NCBI RefSeq assembly: GCF_016093545.1
Contig: NZ_JADKYX010000001.1
Location: 663,415-727,414, forward strand
Direction: 5' to 3'
Source of the DNA: Massilia rhizosphaerae
GTDB lineage: Bacteria > Pseudomonadota > Gammaproteobacteria > Burkholderiales > Burkholderiaceae_D
Length of the DNA: 64,000 nt
Part shown: in pieces, positions 20,638 to 29,336 of the stretch
Layout of the letters: every line of letters starts with the position of its first letter
How positions within the stretch are numbered: position 1 is the first letter of the stretch
Notes under the pieces: model-generated
What the model was told of the DNA's origin: nothing
Database searches by the model: none
What the model saw: the letters and a program-made list of their open reading frames with translations, nothing else
Position numbers and translations under genes: made by a program

Positions 20638-21819
20638 TCACAGTAGAAAATAACCGATCGCGCCGCACAGCGGCACGACCCAGAACGCCTCGACCCGCCA
20701 GCGCAGCAACAACAGGCAGGCCAGCAGGAACAGTACGGGCGACGACCACGCCGGCGCCGCCATCTTGCCGATCGTGAACGCCGCCGCGATCACCATGCCG
20801 GCGCCCGCCGCGCGCACGCCGCGCAGCGCCGAGCGCACGGCGGCGGACGCGTACCAGCGCTGCAGCTTGTGCGCGCACGCGACCGTCAGGAGCGCCGTCG
20901 GCGCGAACACGCCCACGGTCGCGGCGAACGCGCCGGCCAGGCCGCCCGCCTTCAGTCCGATGAACGCGGCGCCGATCAGCACCGGGCCCGGCGTCAGCTG
21001 GGTCAATGCCATCGCGTCGGCGAATTCGCGCGCCGTCACCCAGCCATAGGTGTCGACCACGGCGTGCTGCAAGACGGGAATCGAGACATAGCCGCCGCCG
21101 AACATCAGGAGGCTGATGCCGGCGAACGCGGCGAACAGCCTGGCCGCCACGCCCGCGTGGCCGGCGAACAGGGGCACGAGCACCAGCGGCGTCGCGAACA
21201 GGAAGCCCGCCTTGCCGGGCGCGGACGGTGCGGATGGTGCGGACGGTGCGGACGCGGGCGCGGTGCCCGCTTCGCGGAACCACAGGCGGCCGGCCAGCGC
21301 GGCGGCGACGACGACGGCCAGCGTCACCAGCAGGCCGCGGAAGGACAGCACCAGCACGACCGCCGCCCCGGCCAGCACGGCCTCGCGCCAGCCGCGCACC
21401 GTGGTCCGGCACATGCGCCAGCCGGCGGCCAGCACCACGGCCGCGACGGCCGGGATGATCCCCATGAACACCCGGTCCACCTGCGGCAGATGCCCGAGGC
21501 GGAAATACAGGGCGGCCAGCGCCACCATGCACAGGAACGCCGGCAGCAGCGCCGCGCACATGCACACGCAGGCGCCCGCCGCGCCGCGCACGCGGTAGCC
21601 GACGTAGGCGACGGTGTTGAGCGCGATCGGTCCGGGCAGGATCGAGGCGAGCGTGACGCCGTCGAGCACGTCCTGGTCCGTCAGCAGCTTGCGCCGCGCC
21701 ACGACGGCGTTCTGCATCACCGACACCATCGCCATGTAGCCGCCGAAGCTGGTGCAGCCGATCCGCAGGAACAGGGCGCCCAGGGACGCCAGCGACGGGG
21801 GCGCCCCGTCATTGCGCAT
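20638..21819 (-). CDS. chrA: CHR-family (chromate) ion transporter
   Basis: 393 residues starting at MRNDGAPPSLASLGALFLR; the frame upstream is antisense to nothing conserved and overlaps the preceding gene. Two homologous CHR halves are visible: SFGGYMAMVSVMQ with LASILPGPIALNTVAYVG, and MFGGGYVSIPVLQ with LTQLTPGPVLIGAAFIG. About ten membrane segments. Family members export chromate, a sulfate analogue, but the physiological ion of most is unproven. Being placed between PAPS-metabolism genes, transport of sulfate or a sulfated or related anion is a reasonable alternative. Overlaps the DHH gene by 11 bp. Confidence 0.87.
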   Translation of the reverse strand: MRNDGAPPSLASLGALFLRIGCTSFGGYMAMVSVMQNAVVARRKLLTDQDVLDGVTLASILPGPIALNTVAYVGYRVRGAAGACVCMCAALLPAFLCMVALAALYFRLGHLPQVDRVFMGIIPAVAAVVLAAGWRMCRTTVRGWREAVLAGAAVVLVLSFRGLLVTLAVVVAAALAGRLWFREAGTAPASAPSAPSAPSAPGKAGFLFATPLVLVPLFAGHAGVAARLFAAFAGISLLMFGGGYVSIPVLQHAVVDTYGWVTAREFADAMALTQLTPGPVLIGAAFIGLKAGGLAGAFAATVGVFAPTALLTVACAHKLQRWYASAAVRSALRGVRAAGAGMVIAAAFTIGKMAAPAWSSPVLFLLACLLLLRWRVEAFWVVPLCGAIGYFLL

Positions 21820-22795
21820 GCACGCGCCCTCCGCATGCCGCGAAATAATCGGAAAAAACGCGCACGAAGCGGTCGACGTCGCCCGCCGGCAGGCGGTTGA
21901 TGCCGGCCGCCGCGCGGCGCCCACCCCCGGTTTCGAACTGCTCGCACAGGCCGTGGGCCGCATGCGTGGCCGGCGCGCCCGAACGCACGCTGACGACGTA
22001 CGCGCCGTCCGAGCATCCCGTCAGCACGGCGAACGCGCGCTCGCCGTCCGCGGCCGCGAGCCGGTTGGCAAAGATGCCGGACACGCGCCGCGCCCAGCAC
22101 GTGTCGGGCAGCACGTAGACCGCGCCGTGAGGCCACTCCACGTGCGGACGCAGGCCGACCATGCGCGCGGCGTCGTCGCGATAGCCCGTGGCCAGCATCC
22201 GGTACTCGTTCGACGCGCCGATGAAATCGAACGGATCGGCGTACGGCGCCAGTGCCCGGTACAGCGCATCCGGCGCCAGGTGCAGGTCGTCGACGCACTC
22301 GCCATAGGCGTTGTAGTTCAGGACCGTGCCCAGTTCCTCGAGAGCGCCGATCCGCTGTTCGGACCAGCCCATGCCCTGCGCCAGGCTGCGCGCCGGGCCG
22401 GCCAGATTGTCGCCGAACGCGGCGGCGACGGCCCAGGGCCGGTAACGGCCCACCAGGTGGCGGTCGACCAGCAGGCTGGTGCACACGGTGGGCGCATCGT
22501 CCCAGAACAGGCGCAGGCGCGGGTGCGGGAACGCCTGGCGGGCCGAATGGTGGTCGAACCAGGTCACGTGGGCGCCGGCGTCGAGGAGGCGCCGCAGCGG
22601 CGCAGCGTTGGCGTCGACGGCGATGTCGAGCACCGTCACGTCGGCCGCGCCGCACGGCACCCGCTGCAGCAGCGCGACGTCGCGCTTGACGCCGGTAACG
22701 AGCGTGCCGGCGCCCGGATAGGCGAGACGCCATTGATGCTGGGCGCAGATGCCGTCAGCGTCGCCGTTGAACACGTCGTAGCGTGCCGTCGTCAT
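21809..22795 (-). CDS. DHH-family phosphoesterase, possible PAP phosphatase
   Basis: 328 residues, started at MTTARYDVFNGDADGICAQH 2 bp after the cysC stop. DHH motifs are visible: FNGDADGICA (metal-binding Asp residues), LDIAVDANA, and VTWFDHHSARQAF (the DHH motif). The C-terminal GGGRRAAAGINRLPAGDVD matches the Gly-rich DHHA1 substrate loop. The family includes NrnA, which hydrolyses 3'-phosphoadenosine 5'-phosphate (PAP) and short oligonucleotides. In an operon that makes and uses PAPS, removal of PAP is the most sensible role; this is an inference from context. Confidence 0.8.
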   Translation of the reverse strand: MTTARYDVFNGDADGICAQHQWRLAYPGAGTLVTGVKRDVALLQRVPCGAADVTVLDIAVDANAAPLRRLLDAGAHVTWFDHHSARQAFPHPRLRLFWDDAPTVCTSLLVDRHLVGRYRPWAVAAAFGDNLAGPARSLAQGMGWSEQRIGALEELGTVLNYNAYGECVDDLHLAPDALYRALAPYADPFDFIGASNEYRMLATGYRDDAARMVGLRPHVEWPHGAVYVLPDTCWARRVSGIFANRLAAADGERAFAVLTGCSDGAYVVSVRSGAPATHAAHGLCEQFETGGGRRAAAGINRLPAGDVDRFVRVFSDYFAACGGRVHAQ

Positions 22796-22797
22796 GG

Positions 22798-23442
22798 CTA
22801 GCCCAGGCGCCGGGCCAGGTGGTCGTACAGCGCGCGCGTCGCCTGTTCGAGCGACATCCGCCCCGTGTCGACCTCGACGTCGGGACGTTCGGGCGGCTCG
22901 TACGGCGCGGACACGCCGGTGAAATTCGGGATCTCGCCGGCGCGCGCGCGGGCGTACAAGCCCTTGGGATCGCGCGCCTCGCACACCTTCATGCTGGTGC
23001 TGACGTGGGCCTCGACGAAGCGTTCGGGCCCGATGATCTCGCGCGCCACCTCGCGGTCGGCGCGCAAGGGCGAGATGAACGCGGTCACGACGAACAGGCC
23101 GGCTTCGTTCATGAGGCGGGCCACTTCCGCCGTGCGGCGGATGTTTTCGCGCCGGTCGTCGGCCGAAAAGCCGAGGTCCCGGTTGAGATGGTGGCGGACG
23201 TTGTCGCCGTCGAGCACGAAGCTCGGATGGCCCTGTTCGAGCAACAGATGTTCCAGCTCGTAGGCCAACGTGGACTTGCCCGCCCCGGACAGGCCGGTGA
23301 GCCAGATCGTCGCCGGCTCGTGCCGGAAATATTGGCGCCGGTGCGCCGGGGTCACCTTGCCGGCGTGCCAGTAGATATTCGAATCCGCCAGCGCGGGCCC
23401 ATACTTCGGTTCTGCTTCCTGTACCGCCATCTCGTTGCTCAT
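22798..23442 (-). CDS. cysC: Adenylylsulfate (APS) kinase
   Basis: 214 residues starting at MSNEMAVQEAEPKYGPA behind GGGAGCG. Walker A loop at 50-58 (GLSGAGKST), the VLDGDNVRHHLNRDLGFS segment, FISPLRADREVARE and KGLYARARAGEIPNFTGVSA identify CysC. It phosphorylates APS with ATP to give PAPS in the cytoplasm. It stands alone, not fused to CysN, and no cysD or cysN is in the window. First gene of the sulfation operon cysC-DHH-chrA-sulfotransferase; the gap to the preceding chemoreceptor gene is 66 bp, so a promoter there is possible. Confidence 0.95.
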   Translation of the reverse strand: MSNEMAVQEAEPKYGPALADSNIYWHAGKVTPAHRRQYFRHEPATIWLTGLSGAGKSTLAYELEHLLLEQGHPSFVLDGDNVRHHLNRDLGFSADDRRENIRRTAEVARLMNEAGLFVVTAFISPLRADREVAREIIGPERFVEAHVSTSMKVCEARDPKGLYARARAGEIPNFTGVSAPYEPPERPDVEVDTGRMSLEQATRALYDHLARRLG

Positions 23443-23507
23443 CGACGCTCCCACGTGAGTTGCTGAATATTGGCCTTCCAAGACATGCGCGGCGCCCGCC
23501 GGCCCGC

Positions 23508-25211
23508 TCAACTACCGTATTTGCGCTCCCGGCGGCGCGGCGCGGACGACGCCGTGCGGTTGGATTCGAGCCGTACGACCGGCGCCAGCAGCGGCTCCGT
23601 GCGCGCCGCCGCGGCATGCCCGGCGGTGCGCTGGGCCGCGGACAGCACGAACACGCCGACCACGCGGGCCAGGTGCTCGGCCTGTTCCTGCATGGATTGA
23701 GCGGCGGCAGCCGCTTCCTCGACGAGGGACGCGTTCTGCTGGGTGACGGTGTCCATCTGCGTCATCGCCTGGTTGACCTGGTCGATGCCGGACGCCTGCT
23801 CTTCGCTCGCGGCCACGATCTCGGACATGATGTCGGTGACGCGCTTGATGCTGTCCACCACTTCGTGCATCGTGGCGCCGGCTTCCTCGACGAGCTTGTT
23901 GCCGGAATCGACTTTCTCGACGGAGTCGGAAATCAGGGCCTTGATCTCCTTGGCCGCCGCGGCGGAACGCTGGGCGAGGTTGCGCACTTCGGTCGCGACG
24001 ACGGCGAAGCCGCGGCCCTGCTCGCCGGCCCGCGCCGCCTCGACGGCCGCGTTCAGCGCGAGGATGTTGGTCTGGAACGCGATGCCGTCGATGACGCCGA
24101 TGATTTCCACGATCTTCTGCGCCGACTGGTTGATCGCGCCCATCGTGGTCACGACCTGCGACACCACGTCGCCACCCTTTTCGGCGACGTGGGACGCCGA
24201 CACCGCGAGGGTGTTCGCCTGGCGCGCGTTGTCGGCGTTCTGCTTGACGGCCGACGTCATCTCTTCCATCGACGACGCCGTTTCCTCGAGCGAGCTGGCC
24301 TGCTGCTCCGTGCGCGCGGACAGGTCGAAGTTGCCGGCCGCGATCTGCGACGAGGCCGTCGCGATGGTATCGGTGCCGGTGCGCACCTGGCTCACGATGC
24401 CGGCCAGGCTGTCGCGCATCGTGCGCATGGCGGCCATGAGGCTCTTGTCATTGTCCCCGTGGATGTCGATGTCGACGGCCAGGTCGCCCTCCGCGATGCG
24501 GCTCGCAACGTGCACCGCGTCCGCCGGTTCGCCGCCGAGCTGGCGCAGCAGGCTGCGCGAGATCAGCCAGCCGGCCAGGACGCCCGTGACCAGGGCCAGC
24601 AAGCCGAACGTGATCATCAGCGTGCGCGCGGCCCGGTAGGCGTCGTCGGCCGCTTGCAACGCGACATCGTTCTGCTTTTGCTCGAAGGCGACCAGTTCCC
24701 GCATCAGGGCCCACCACTTTTTCTGCACCGGCCGGAAATCGAAGCGCACCAGCTGGTAGGACTCGTCCTTCTTGCCGTCGAGCGCGAGCTGGACGGCGCG
24801 CGGGTAGAACGGCGCGGCGAGCGCCGCCTGCTCGCCGATCTGCTTCATCAATTCCTTTTCCTTGGCGGTCGTGCCGGGGACAGTGTCGAACATTGCGTTC
24901 AATTTCTGTGCCGCGTCCGCGTATTTCCGGCCTTGTTCGCCGACGCGGTCCACCTCCATCTGCACTTCCTTCGTGTTGGTACTTTCCAACAACATGAGGT
25001 TGCGCATCGCGAGCGCCCGCTCCGTCACCGTCAGGTCCATCGCCGCGACGAGGCGAGACTCCACGTTGTTGACCTTGGTAATATTGTCCGCCTGCCCCTT
25101 GATGAATGCCATCCGGTTCAAGCCCAGCACCGTGGCGGCGACGAGCAGGATAGCCATCAAGCCGAAACCGATGCCGAGGCGGCTGGCGACACGCATTTGG
25201 TTGAAGTTCAT
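23508..25211 (-). CDS. Methyl-accepting chemotaxis protein
   Basis: 567 residues starting at [22 protein letters not shown]1 at about 12-32, a four-helix-bundle-like periplasmic sensor (33-190), TM2 at about 195-215 ([20 protein letters not shown]), a HAMP domain and the long cytoplasmic signalling hairpin with the conserved tip [20 protein letters not shown]. Transmits a ligand signal to CheA/CheW. The C-terminus lacks a recognisable CheR-docking pentapeptide. Ligand unknown. Confidence 0.93.
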   Translation of the reverse strand: MNFNQMRVASRLGIGFGLMAILLVAATVLGLNRMAFIKGQADNITKVNNVESRLVAAMDLTVTERALAMRNLMLLESTNTKEVQMEVDRVGEQGRKYADAAQKLNAMFDTVPGTTAKEKELMKQIGEQAALAAPFYPRAVQLALDGKKDESYQLVRFDFRPVQKKWWALMRELVAFEQKQNDVALQAADDAYRAARTLMITFGLLALVTGVLAGWLISRSLLRQLGGEPADAVHVASRIAEGDLAVDIDIHGDNDKSLMAAMRTMRDSLAGIVSQVRTGTDTIATASSQIAAGNFDLSARTEQQASSLEETASSMEEMTSAVKQNADNARQANTLAVSASHVAEKGGDVVSQVVTTMGAINQSAQKIVEIIGVIDGIAFQTNILALNAAVEAARAGEQGRGFAVVATEVRNLAQRSAAAAKEIKALISDSVEKVDSGNKLVEEAGATMHEVVDSIKRVTDIMSEIVAASEEQASGIDQVNQAMTQMDTVTQQNASLVEEAAAAAQSMQEQAEHLARVVGVFVLSAAQRTAGHAAAARTEPLLAPVVRLESNRTASSAPRRRERKYGS

Positions 25212-25388
25212 GCTGCGTCCGCCCCGCAAATCCGATTCAAGAACACGGCACTGCCCATCGATACACATCGCAACATGAGACCCCCAAAATAGGTTACTGA
25301 TTTAAATCATCATATAATTAAGTAGTTCCGATAAGCAATCTTTTGTTCATTAACTCAAAGAAATTATTTGTCTATACGGGCTGCACGT

Positions 25389-25841
25389 TCACAAGCGCTG
25401 CGGCCCGGGCCCCTGCTCCGACAATTGGTCGAGGGGATTGCGTAGCTTGCACGCCACAATCGAGAGGCAGCCGCAGCCGATGCAATCGTCCAGTTGGTCG
25501 CGCAAGCGGGTCAGTTGCGCGATGCGGTCGTCCAGTTCGCACCGCCACAGGCTGGACAGCCGGGTCCAGTCGTCCCTGGTGGGCGTACGTTCTTCCGGCA
25601 AGGACGCCAGCGCGGCGGCGACCGACGCGAGCGGGATGCCGATCCGCTGCGCGACCTTGATGACGGCCACGCGGCGCAGCACGTCGCGCCCGTAGCGCCG
25701 CTGCCCGCCGCTGCTGCGCACGCTCGCGATCAACCCCTTCGATTCATAGAAATGGAGGGCCGACACGGCCACGCCCGCGCGCCGTGCGACCTCGCCCACC
25801 GTCAAATGCCGCCCGATGTCGGCCGGATCCAATTTTGCCAT
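25389..25841 (-). CDS. soxR: Redox-sensitive transcriptional activator SoxR
   Basis: 150 residues of the MerR family. N-terminal winged helix ([20 protein letters not shown], then [18 protein letters not shown]), a dimerisation helix and the [2Fe-2S] cluster motif [12 protein letters not shown] with Cys at 120, 123, 125 and 131 in the exact SoxR spacing CX2CXCX5C. Oxidation of the cluster by redox-cycling compounds or superoxide turns it into an activator. Its target is probably the divergent gene at 25917, whose promoter holds a near-perfect sox box. Confidence 0.95.
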   Translation of the reverse strand: MAKLDPADIGRHLTVGEVARRAGVAVSALHFYESKGLIASVRSSGGQRRYGRDVLRRVAVIKVAQRIGIPLASVAAALASLPEERTPTRDDWTRLSSLWRCELDDRIAQLTRLRDQLDDCIGCGCLSIVACKLRNPLDQLSEQGPGPQRL

Positions 25842-25850
25842 CGCGCCCCC

Positions 25851-25881
25851 TTGACCTAAAGTTAAGTTGAGGTTTTACACT
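25851..25881 (+). promoter_or_regulatory. SoxR-controlled promoter with sox box
   Basis: The -35 TTGACC (25851-25856) and -10 TACACT (25876-25881) are separated by 19 bp, the overlong spacer typical of MerR-family targets. The spacer holds the 18-bp dyad CCTAAAGTTAAGTTGAGG (25855-25872), close to the enteric soxS operator CCTCAAGTTAACTTGAGG (16 of 18). Confidence 0.8.
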
Positions 25882-25916
25882 GCCTTCACGTCGAACGCAA
25901 CCACGAGGAGAAGCGC

Positions 25917-26369
25917 ATGAACGACTACCTGAACACCGTCGAAATGAACAAGGCTTTGGTGCGGAGCTTGTACGAGGACTGCATCAACGGCCGCGACCTG
26001 GACCGGCTGGACATGCTGATCGCCCCCGATTTCACGGGCGCGCGCGGCGAGCGGGGCCCGCGCGAATTCCGCGCGACCATCGAGGCCGTGCTGACCGGTT
26101 TTCCCGGCGTGCGCTTCGAGGTGCACGACCTGATCGGCGAAGGCGACCGCGTGGCCGTCCGCTGGACCTTCCGCGCCGTGCACGGCGGCCGCTTCGCCGG
26201 CATCCAGCCGAGCAACGCGGAGGTGACGCAGGAAGGCAATGTGATCTACCAGCTGCGGGATGGGCAGATCGTGCGCGCCTGGCTGCAGGCGGACCGCCTG
26301 GGCGTGCTGCAGCAGATCGGCGTGGTGCCGCGCGCGTTCGCCGACAGCGCCGGGCAGCGGCCGATCTAA
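25917..26369 (+). CDS. SnoaL-like ester cyclase / NTF2-fold protein
   Basis: 150 residues of the SnoaL-like polyketide cyclase family: NKALVRSLYEDCINGRDLDR, the LTGFPGVRFEVHDLIGEGDR core and VIYQLRDGQIVRAW. These small alpha+beta barrels bind or isomerise hydrophobic molecules, but many have no known reaction. Strong ribosome binding site GAGGAG. As the divergent target of SoxR with its sox box, it is probably induced by redox-cycling compounds, suggesting a role in handling a quinone or phenazine-like molecule. Confidence 0.82.
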   Translation: MNDYLNTVEMNKALVRSLYEDCINGRDLDRLDMLIAPDFTGARGERGPREFRATIEAVLTGFPGVRFEVHDLIGEGDRVAVRWTFRAVHGGRFAGIQPSNAEVTQEGNVIYQLRDGQIVRAWLQADRLGVLQQIGVVPRAFADSAGQRPI

Positions 26370-26370
26370 G

Positions 26371-26459
26371 AACCTATTCCAGTAGGGTGGGCACCCTGTG
26401 CCCACCATGCGTTACGGCGATGCGTACGTCTGGTGGGCGGGGGGGCCGCCCACCCTACC
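26371..26459. repeat. Intergenic palindromic repeat, copy C
   Basis: AACCTATTCCAGTAGGGTGG, then GCACCCTGTGCCCACCATGC, GTTACGGCGATGCGTACG, TCTGGTGGGCGG and CCGCCCACCCTACC. Nearly the same as copy B with a shorter end. It begins 2 bp after the SnoaL stop and its last bases (CCCTAC) contain the TAG stop of the convergent ABC ATPase gene. Confidence 0.75.
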
Positions 26460-27579
26460 GGGAAAGGCTTTTAGTCGCCTGCTCGCGCAGCGCGGGCAGC
26501 GCCGCGCCGTGCTCGTCGAACAGCCAGGCCCGCGCCGGATCGAAGCGCAGCCGCACGGCCGTGCCGGGCGCCGGCAGCGCGGTGCCGGGCGGGCACTTGG
26601 CGGCGACCATGCCGTCGACGCCGTCGACCTGCACGTAGGCGAGCGTCACGTCGCCCAGGTATTCGACGAGAGCCAGCGTGCCGGGCATGCCCGTGTCGCC
26701 GGACGCCTCCAGGCGCAGGTGCTCGGGCCGCACGCCCAGCGTGAACGCGGCGCCGGCGCGGGCCTCGCTCGCATCCGCCGCCACCTGGGCCAGCCCGCCG
26801 CCCGGGACGCGCACCGTCGCGAGGCCGCCCGTGTGGCCGGCCAGCGTGGCGGGAAATGCGTTCATGCGCGGGGAGCCGAGGAAGCCGGCGACGAACAGGT
26901 TCGCGGGCCGCTCGTACAATTCGAGCGGGGTGCCGGCCTGCTCGATGCGGCCGCCGTTGAACACGACGATCTTCTGGCCGAGCGTCATGGCCTCGACCTG
27001 GTCGTGCGTCACGTAGATCATCGTGGCCCGCAATGTCTTGTGCAGGCGGGCGAGCTCCACGCGCGTCTGGGCGCGCAGCGCGGCGTCCAGGTTGGACAGC
27101 GGCTCGTCGAACAGGAAGACTTCCGGCTTGCGCACGATGGCGCGGCCGATCGCCACGCGCTGCCGCTGGCCGCCGGACAGCGCCTTCGGCTTGCGGTCCA
27201 GCAGGTGCGCGATCTGCAGGATCTGCGCGGCGTGCTGCACGCGCTCTCCGATCTCGGCCTTCGGCACCTTGGCCAGCTTCAGCGCGAACCCCATGTTCTC
27301 CGCCACCGTCATGTGCGGATACAGCGCATAGCTCTGGAACACCATCGCGATGCCGCGCCGGGCCGGCTCCACCGTGTTGCTGACGACGCCGCCGAGTTCG
27401 AGGGTGCCGCCCGTGATGTCTTCCAGGCCCGCGATCATGCGCAGCAAGGTCGACTTGCCGCAGCCGGACGGCCCGACGAAGACGACGAACTGGCCATCCT
27501 CGATGTCCAGGTCGACGCCCTGGATGACGGGGTTGTCGCCATATGTCTTGCGGATGCCGCGCAGCGTCACCGATGCCAT
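26455..27579 (-). CDS. ABC sugar importer ATPase (MalK/UgpC/MsmK type)
   Basis: 374 residues from MASVTLRGIRKTYGDNPVIQ with GGAG upstream. Walker A GPSGCGKST, Q-loop FQSYALYPHMTV, signature ALSGGQRQRVAIGRAIVR, Walker B VFLFDEPLSNLD and H-loop YVTHDQVEAMT. The C-terminal third is the TOBE/MalK regulatory domain (LGVRPEHLRLEASG). Energises uptake of oligosaccharides by the two permeases encoded upstream. The stop codon lies in repeat copy C, so the last residues are encoded next to the repeat. Confidence 0.93.
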   Translation of the reverse strand: MASVTLRGIRKTYGDNPVIQGVDLDIEDGQFVVFVGPSGCGKSTLLRMIAGLEDITGGTLELGGVVSNTVEPARRGIAMVFQSYALYPHMTVAENMGFALKLAKVPKAEIGERVQHAAQILQIAHLLDRKPKALSGGQRQRVAIGRAIVRKPEVFLFDEPLSNLDAALRAQTRVELARLHKTLRATMIYVTHDQVEAMTLGQKIVVFNGGRIEQAGTPLELYERPANLFVAGFLGSPRMNAFPATLAGHTGGLATVRVPGGGLAQVAADASEARAGAAFTLGVRPEHLRLEASGDTGMPGTLALVEYLGDVTLAYVQVDGVDGMVAAKCPPGTALPAPGTAVRLRFDPARAWLFDEHGAALPALREQATKSLSR

Positions 27580-27602
27580 GTCGTCTCCATCTTCATCCTT
27601 TT

Positions 27603-28427
27603 TCATCCTTTCAGGCCGCTCGCGGCGAGGAAGCCCTGCGTCACGCGGCGCTGGAACAGCACGTACGCGAGCGCCACGGGCAAGGCGCCCAGCAGCGCCG
27701 CCGCCATCAGCTGGGCATACCGGACGCCGAACGCGTCGTAGGTCTGCGTGAGGCCGAGCGGGATCGTCATCATGTCGTTCGACGTGACGATGATGAACGG
27801 CCACAGGAAATTATTCCACGCGGCGATGAACGTCACGATCGCCATCGCCCACACGATGTTGCCCGAGATCGGCAGGTACACGCTCCACAGCACGCGCAGC
27901 GGACCGGCGCCGTCCATCACGGCGGCTTCGCGGAAGTCGGCCGGGATCGCGTCGAAGAACTGCTTGAACACATAGATCACCACTGGCGACACGACCTGCG
28001 GCAGCACGATCCCCGCATAGGAATTGATGAGCCCCAGCTGGTGCATCGTGCGAAACAGCGGCACGAGCAGCGCCTCGAACGGCAGCAGGAAGCCCAGCAT
28101 GGCGATGCCGAACACGAGGGCGCGGCCCTTGAATCGCAGCTGCGAGAACGCGTACGCGGCCGTCAAGCTGATCGCCATCGTGACGACCGTGACCAGCAGC
28201 GCGACGATGAAGCTGTTGAACAGCCAGCGCACGACGTTGCCGGCGGCCAGGGTCTTGCGATAGGCGTCCAGCGTCCACGTCTGCGGCAGCCAGTGGAAGT
28301 GCGGGGACACGGTTTCCAGCTCCGGCCGCAGCGACGTGCCGAGCGCCCACAGCAGCGGGAACGCCCACAGCGCCGCGAGCGCGATGGCGCACAAGCATCC
28401 GGCGACGGTCCAGATCGAGGCCTTCAT
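27603..28427 (-). CDS. ABC sugar permease, MalG-like
   Basis: 274 residues from MKASIWTVAGCLCAIALAAL; the start overlaps the MalF-like stop by 4 bp (ATGA), so the longer frame is not used. Six membrane segments and the EAA cytoplasmic loop (FREAAVMDGAGPLRVLWSVY) that contacts the ATPase. Inner membrane subunit of the same importer. Confidence 0.92.
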   Translation of the reverse strand: MKASIWTVAGCLCAIALAALWAFPLLWALGTSLRPELETVSPHFHWLPQTWTLDAYRKTLAAGNVVRWLFNSFIVALLVTVVTMAISLTAAYAFSQLRFKGRALVFGIAMLGFLLPFEALLVPLFRTMHQLGLINSYAGIVLPQVVSPVVIYVFKQFFDAIPADFREAAVMDGAGPLRVLWSVYLPISGNIVWAMAIVTFIAAWNNFLWPFIIVTSNDMMTIPLGLTQTYDAFGVRYAQLMAAALLGALPVALAYVLFQRRVTQGFLAASGLKG

Positions 28428-29329
28428 GCCGCCCTCCCCGCCAGCCATTTCACGATCCACGCCTGCAGCAGCGACAGCAGGATGACGATGGCGACGAACG
28501 CCATCGCGATCGCGGCCGCGTAGCCCGCGTCGCTCTGCGTGAACGCCGTCTCGTACATATAGTGCAGCGCGACGCGCGTCGTGTTGAACGGGCCGCCGCT
28601 CGTCAGGATATAGGTCTGGCCGAAGACCTTCAGCGACGCGATCAGCTGCAGGATCAGCGCCGTCGACGCGACCGGGCGCAGCGCGGGCCACGTGATCGTG
28701 CGGAACAGCGTGAAGCCGCGCGCGCCGTCCAGCGCGGCCGCTTCGTACAGCTCGCGCGGGATGTTGCGCAGGCCGGCGAGGAACAGCAGCATGTTGAAAC
28801 CGACCGTCCACCAGATCGTGCCGATGGCGACGGCCGGCAGCGCCCAATGCGGGTCCGCGAGCCACGCCCGCTCGCCGCCGAGCACGTGGTTGACGACGCC
28901 GGACGATGGCTGCAGCATCCAGTCCGCGATCAGGGTCATCACGGAAATCGGCAGCACGTACGGCAGGAAGAACGCACCCTGCAGCCAGGCGGCCGCGCGC
29001 GCGAAGCGGTCGACGAGCATGGCCATGAGGAGGCCGACGCCGCACAGCGGCCCCACCGTCAGCAGCGCGAAATAGAAGGTGTTGCCGACCGACTCCCAGA
29101 ACGACGGGTCGTTCAGCAGCGTGTGGTAGTTGTCCAGGCCGACGAAGGCGCTCGTGCGCGTGAGGCTGCTTTCGGTGAGGCTGAGCCAGAACGTCTCCAG
29201 CGCCGGCAGCAGGAAGAACAGGGCGAAGACCGCGAGGAACGGCGCCAGCAGCAGCCACGCGGGCAAGGTGTCGCGCCGCGCCGTCGTGGGGCAGGTTGCC
29301 GGGGTGGGTGGCGTGTCGTCGCGTCGCAT
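28424..29329 (-). CDS. ABC sugar permease, MalF/UgpA-like
   Basis: 301 residues. The N-terminus is Thr/Pro-rich, then the first membrane helix AWLLLAPFLAVFALFFLLPA. The EAA loop is ELYEAAALDGARGFTLFRTI. Six membrane segments, usual length. Pairs with the MalG-like permease. Confidence 0.92.
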   Translation of the reverse strand: MRRDDTPPTPATCPTTARRDTLPAWLLLAPFLAVFALFFLLPALETFWLSLTESSLTRTSAFVGLDNYHTLLNDPSFWESVGNTFYFALLTVGPLCGVGLLMAMLVDRFARAAAWLQGAFFLPYVLPISVMTLIADWMLQPSSGVVNHVLGGERAWLADPHWALPAVAIGTIWWTVGFNMLLFLAGLRNIPRELYEAAALDGARGFTLFRTITWPALRPVASTALILQLIASLKVFGQTYILTSGGPFNTTRVALHYMYETAFTQSDAGYAAAIAMAFVAIVILLSLLQAWIVKWLAGRAA

Positions 29330-29336
29330 GCGGGCC

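Noticed and set aside
25281..25345. Flagellar sigma-28 promoter for the chemoreceptor
   Set aside because: CCGATAA at 25328 resembles the -10 element but lies on the wrong strand for the chemoreceptor and no proper -35 is at the right distance.
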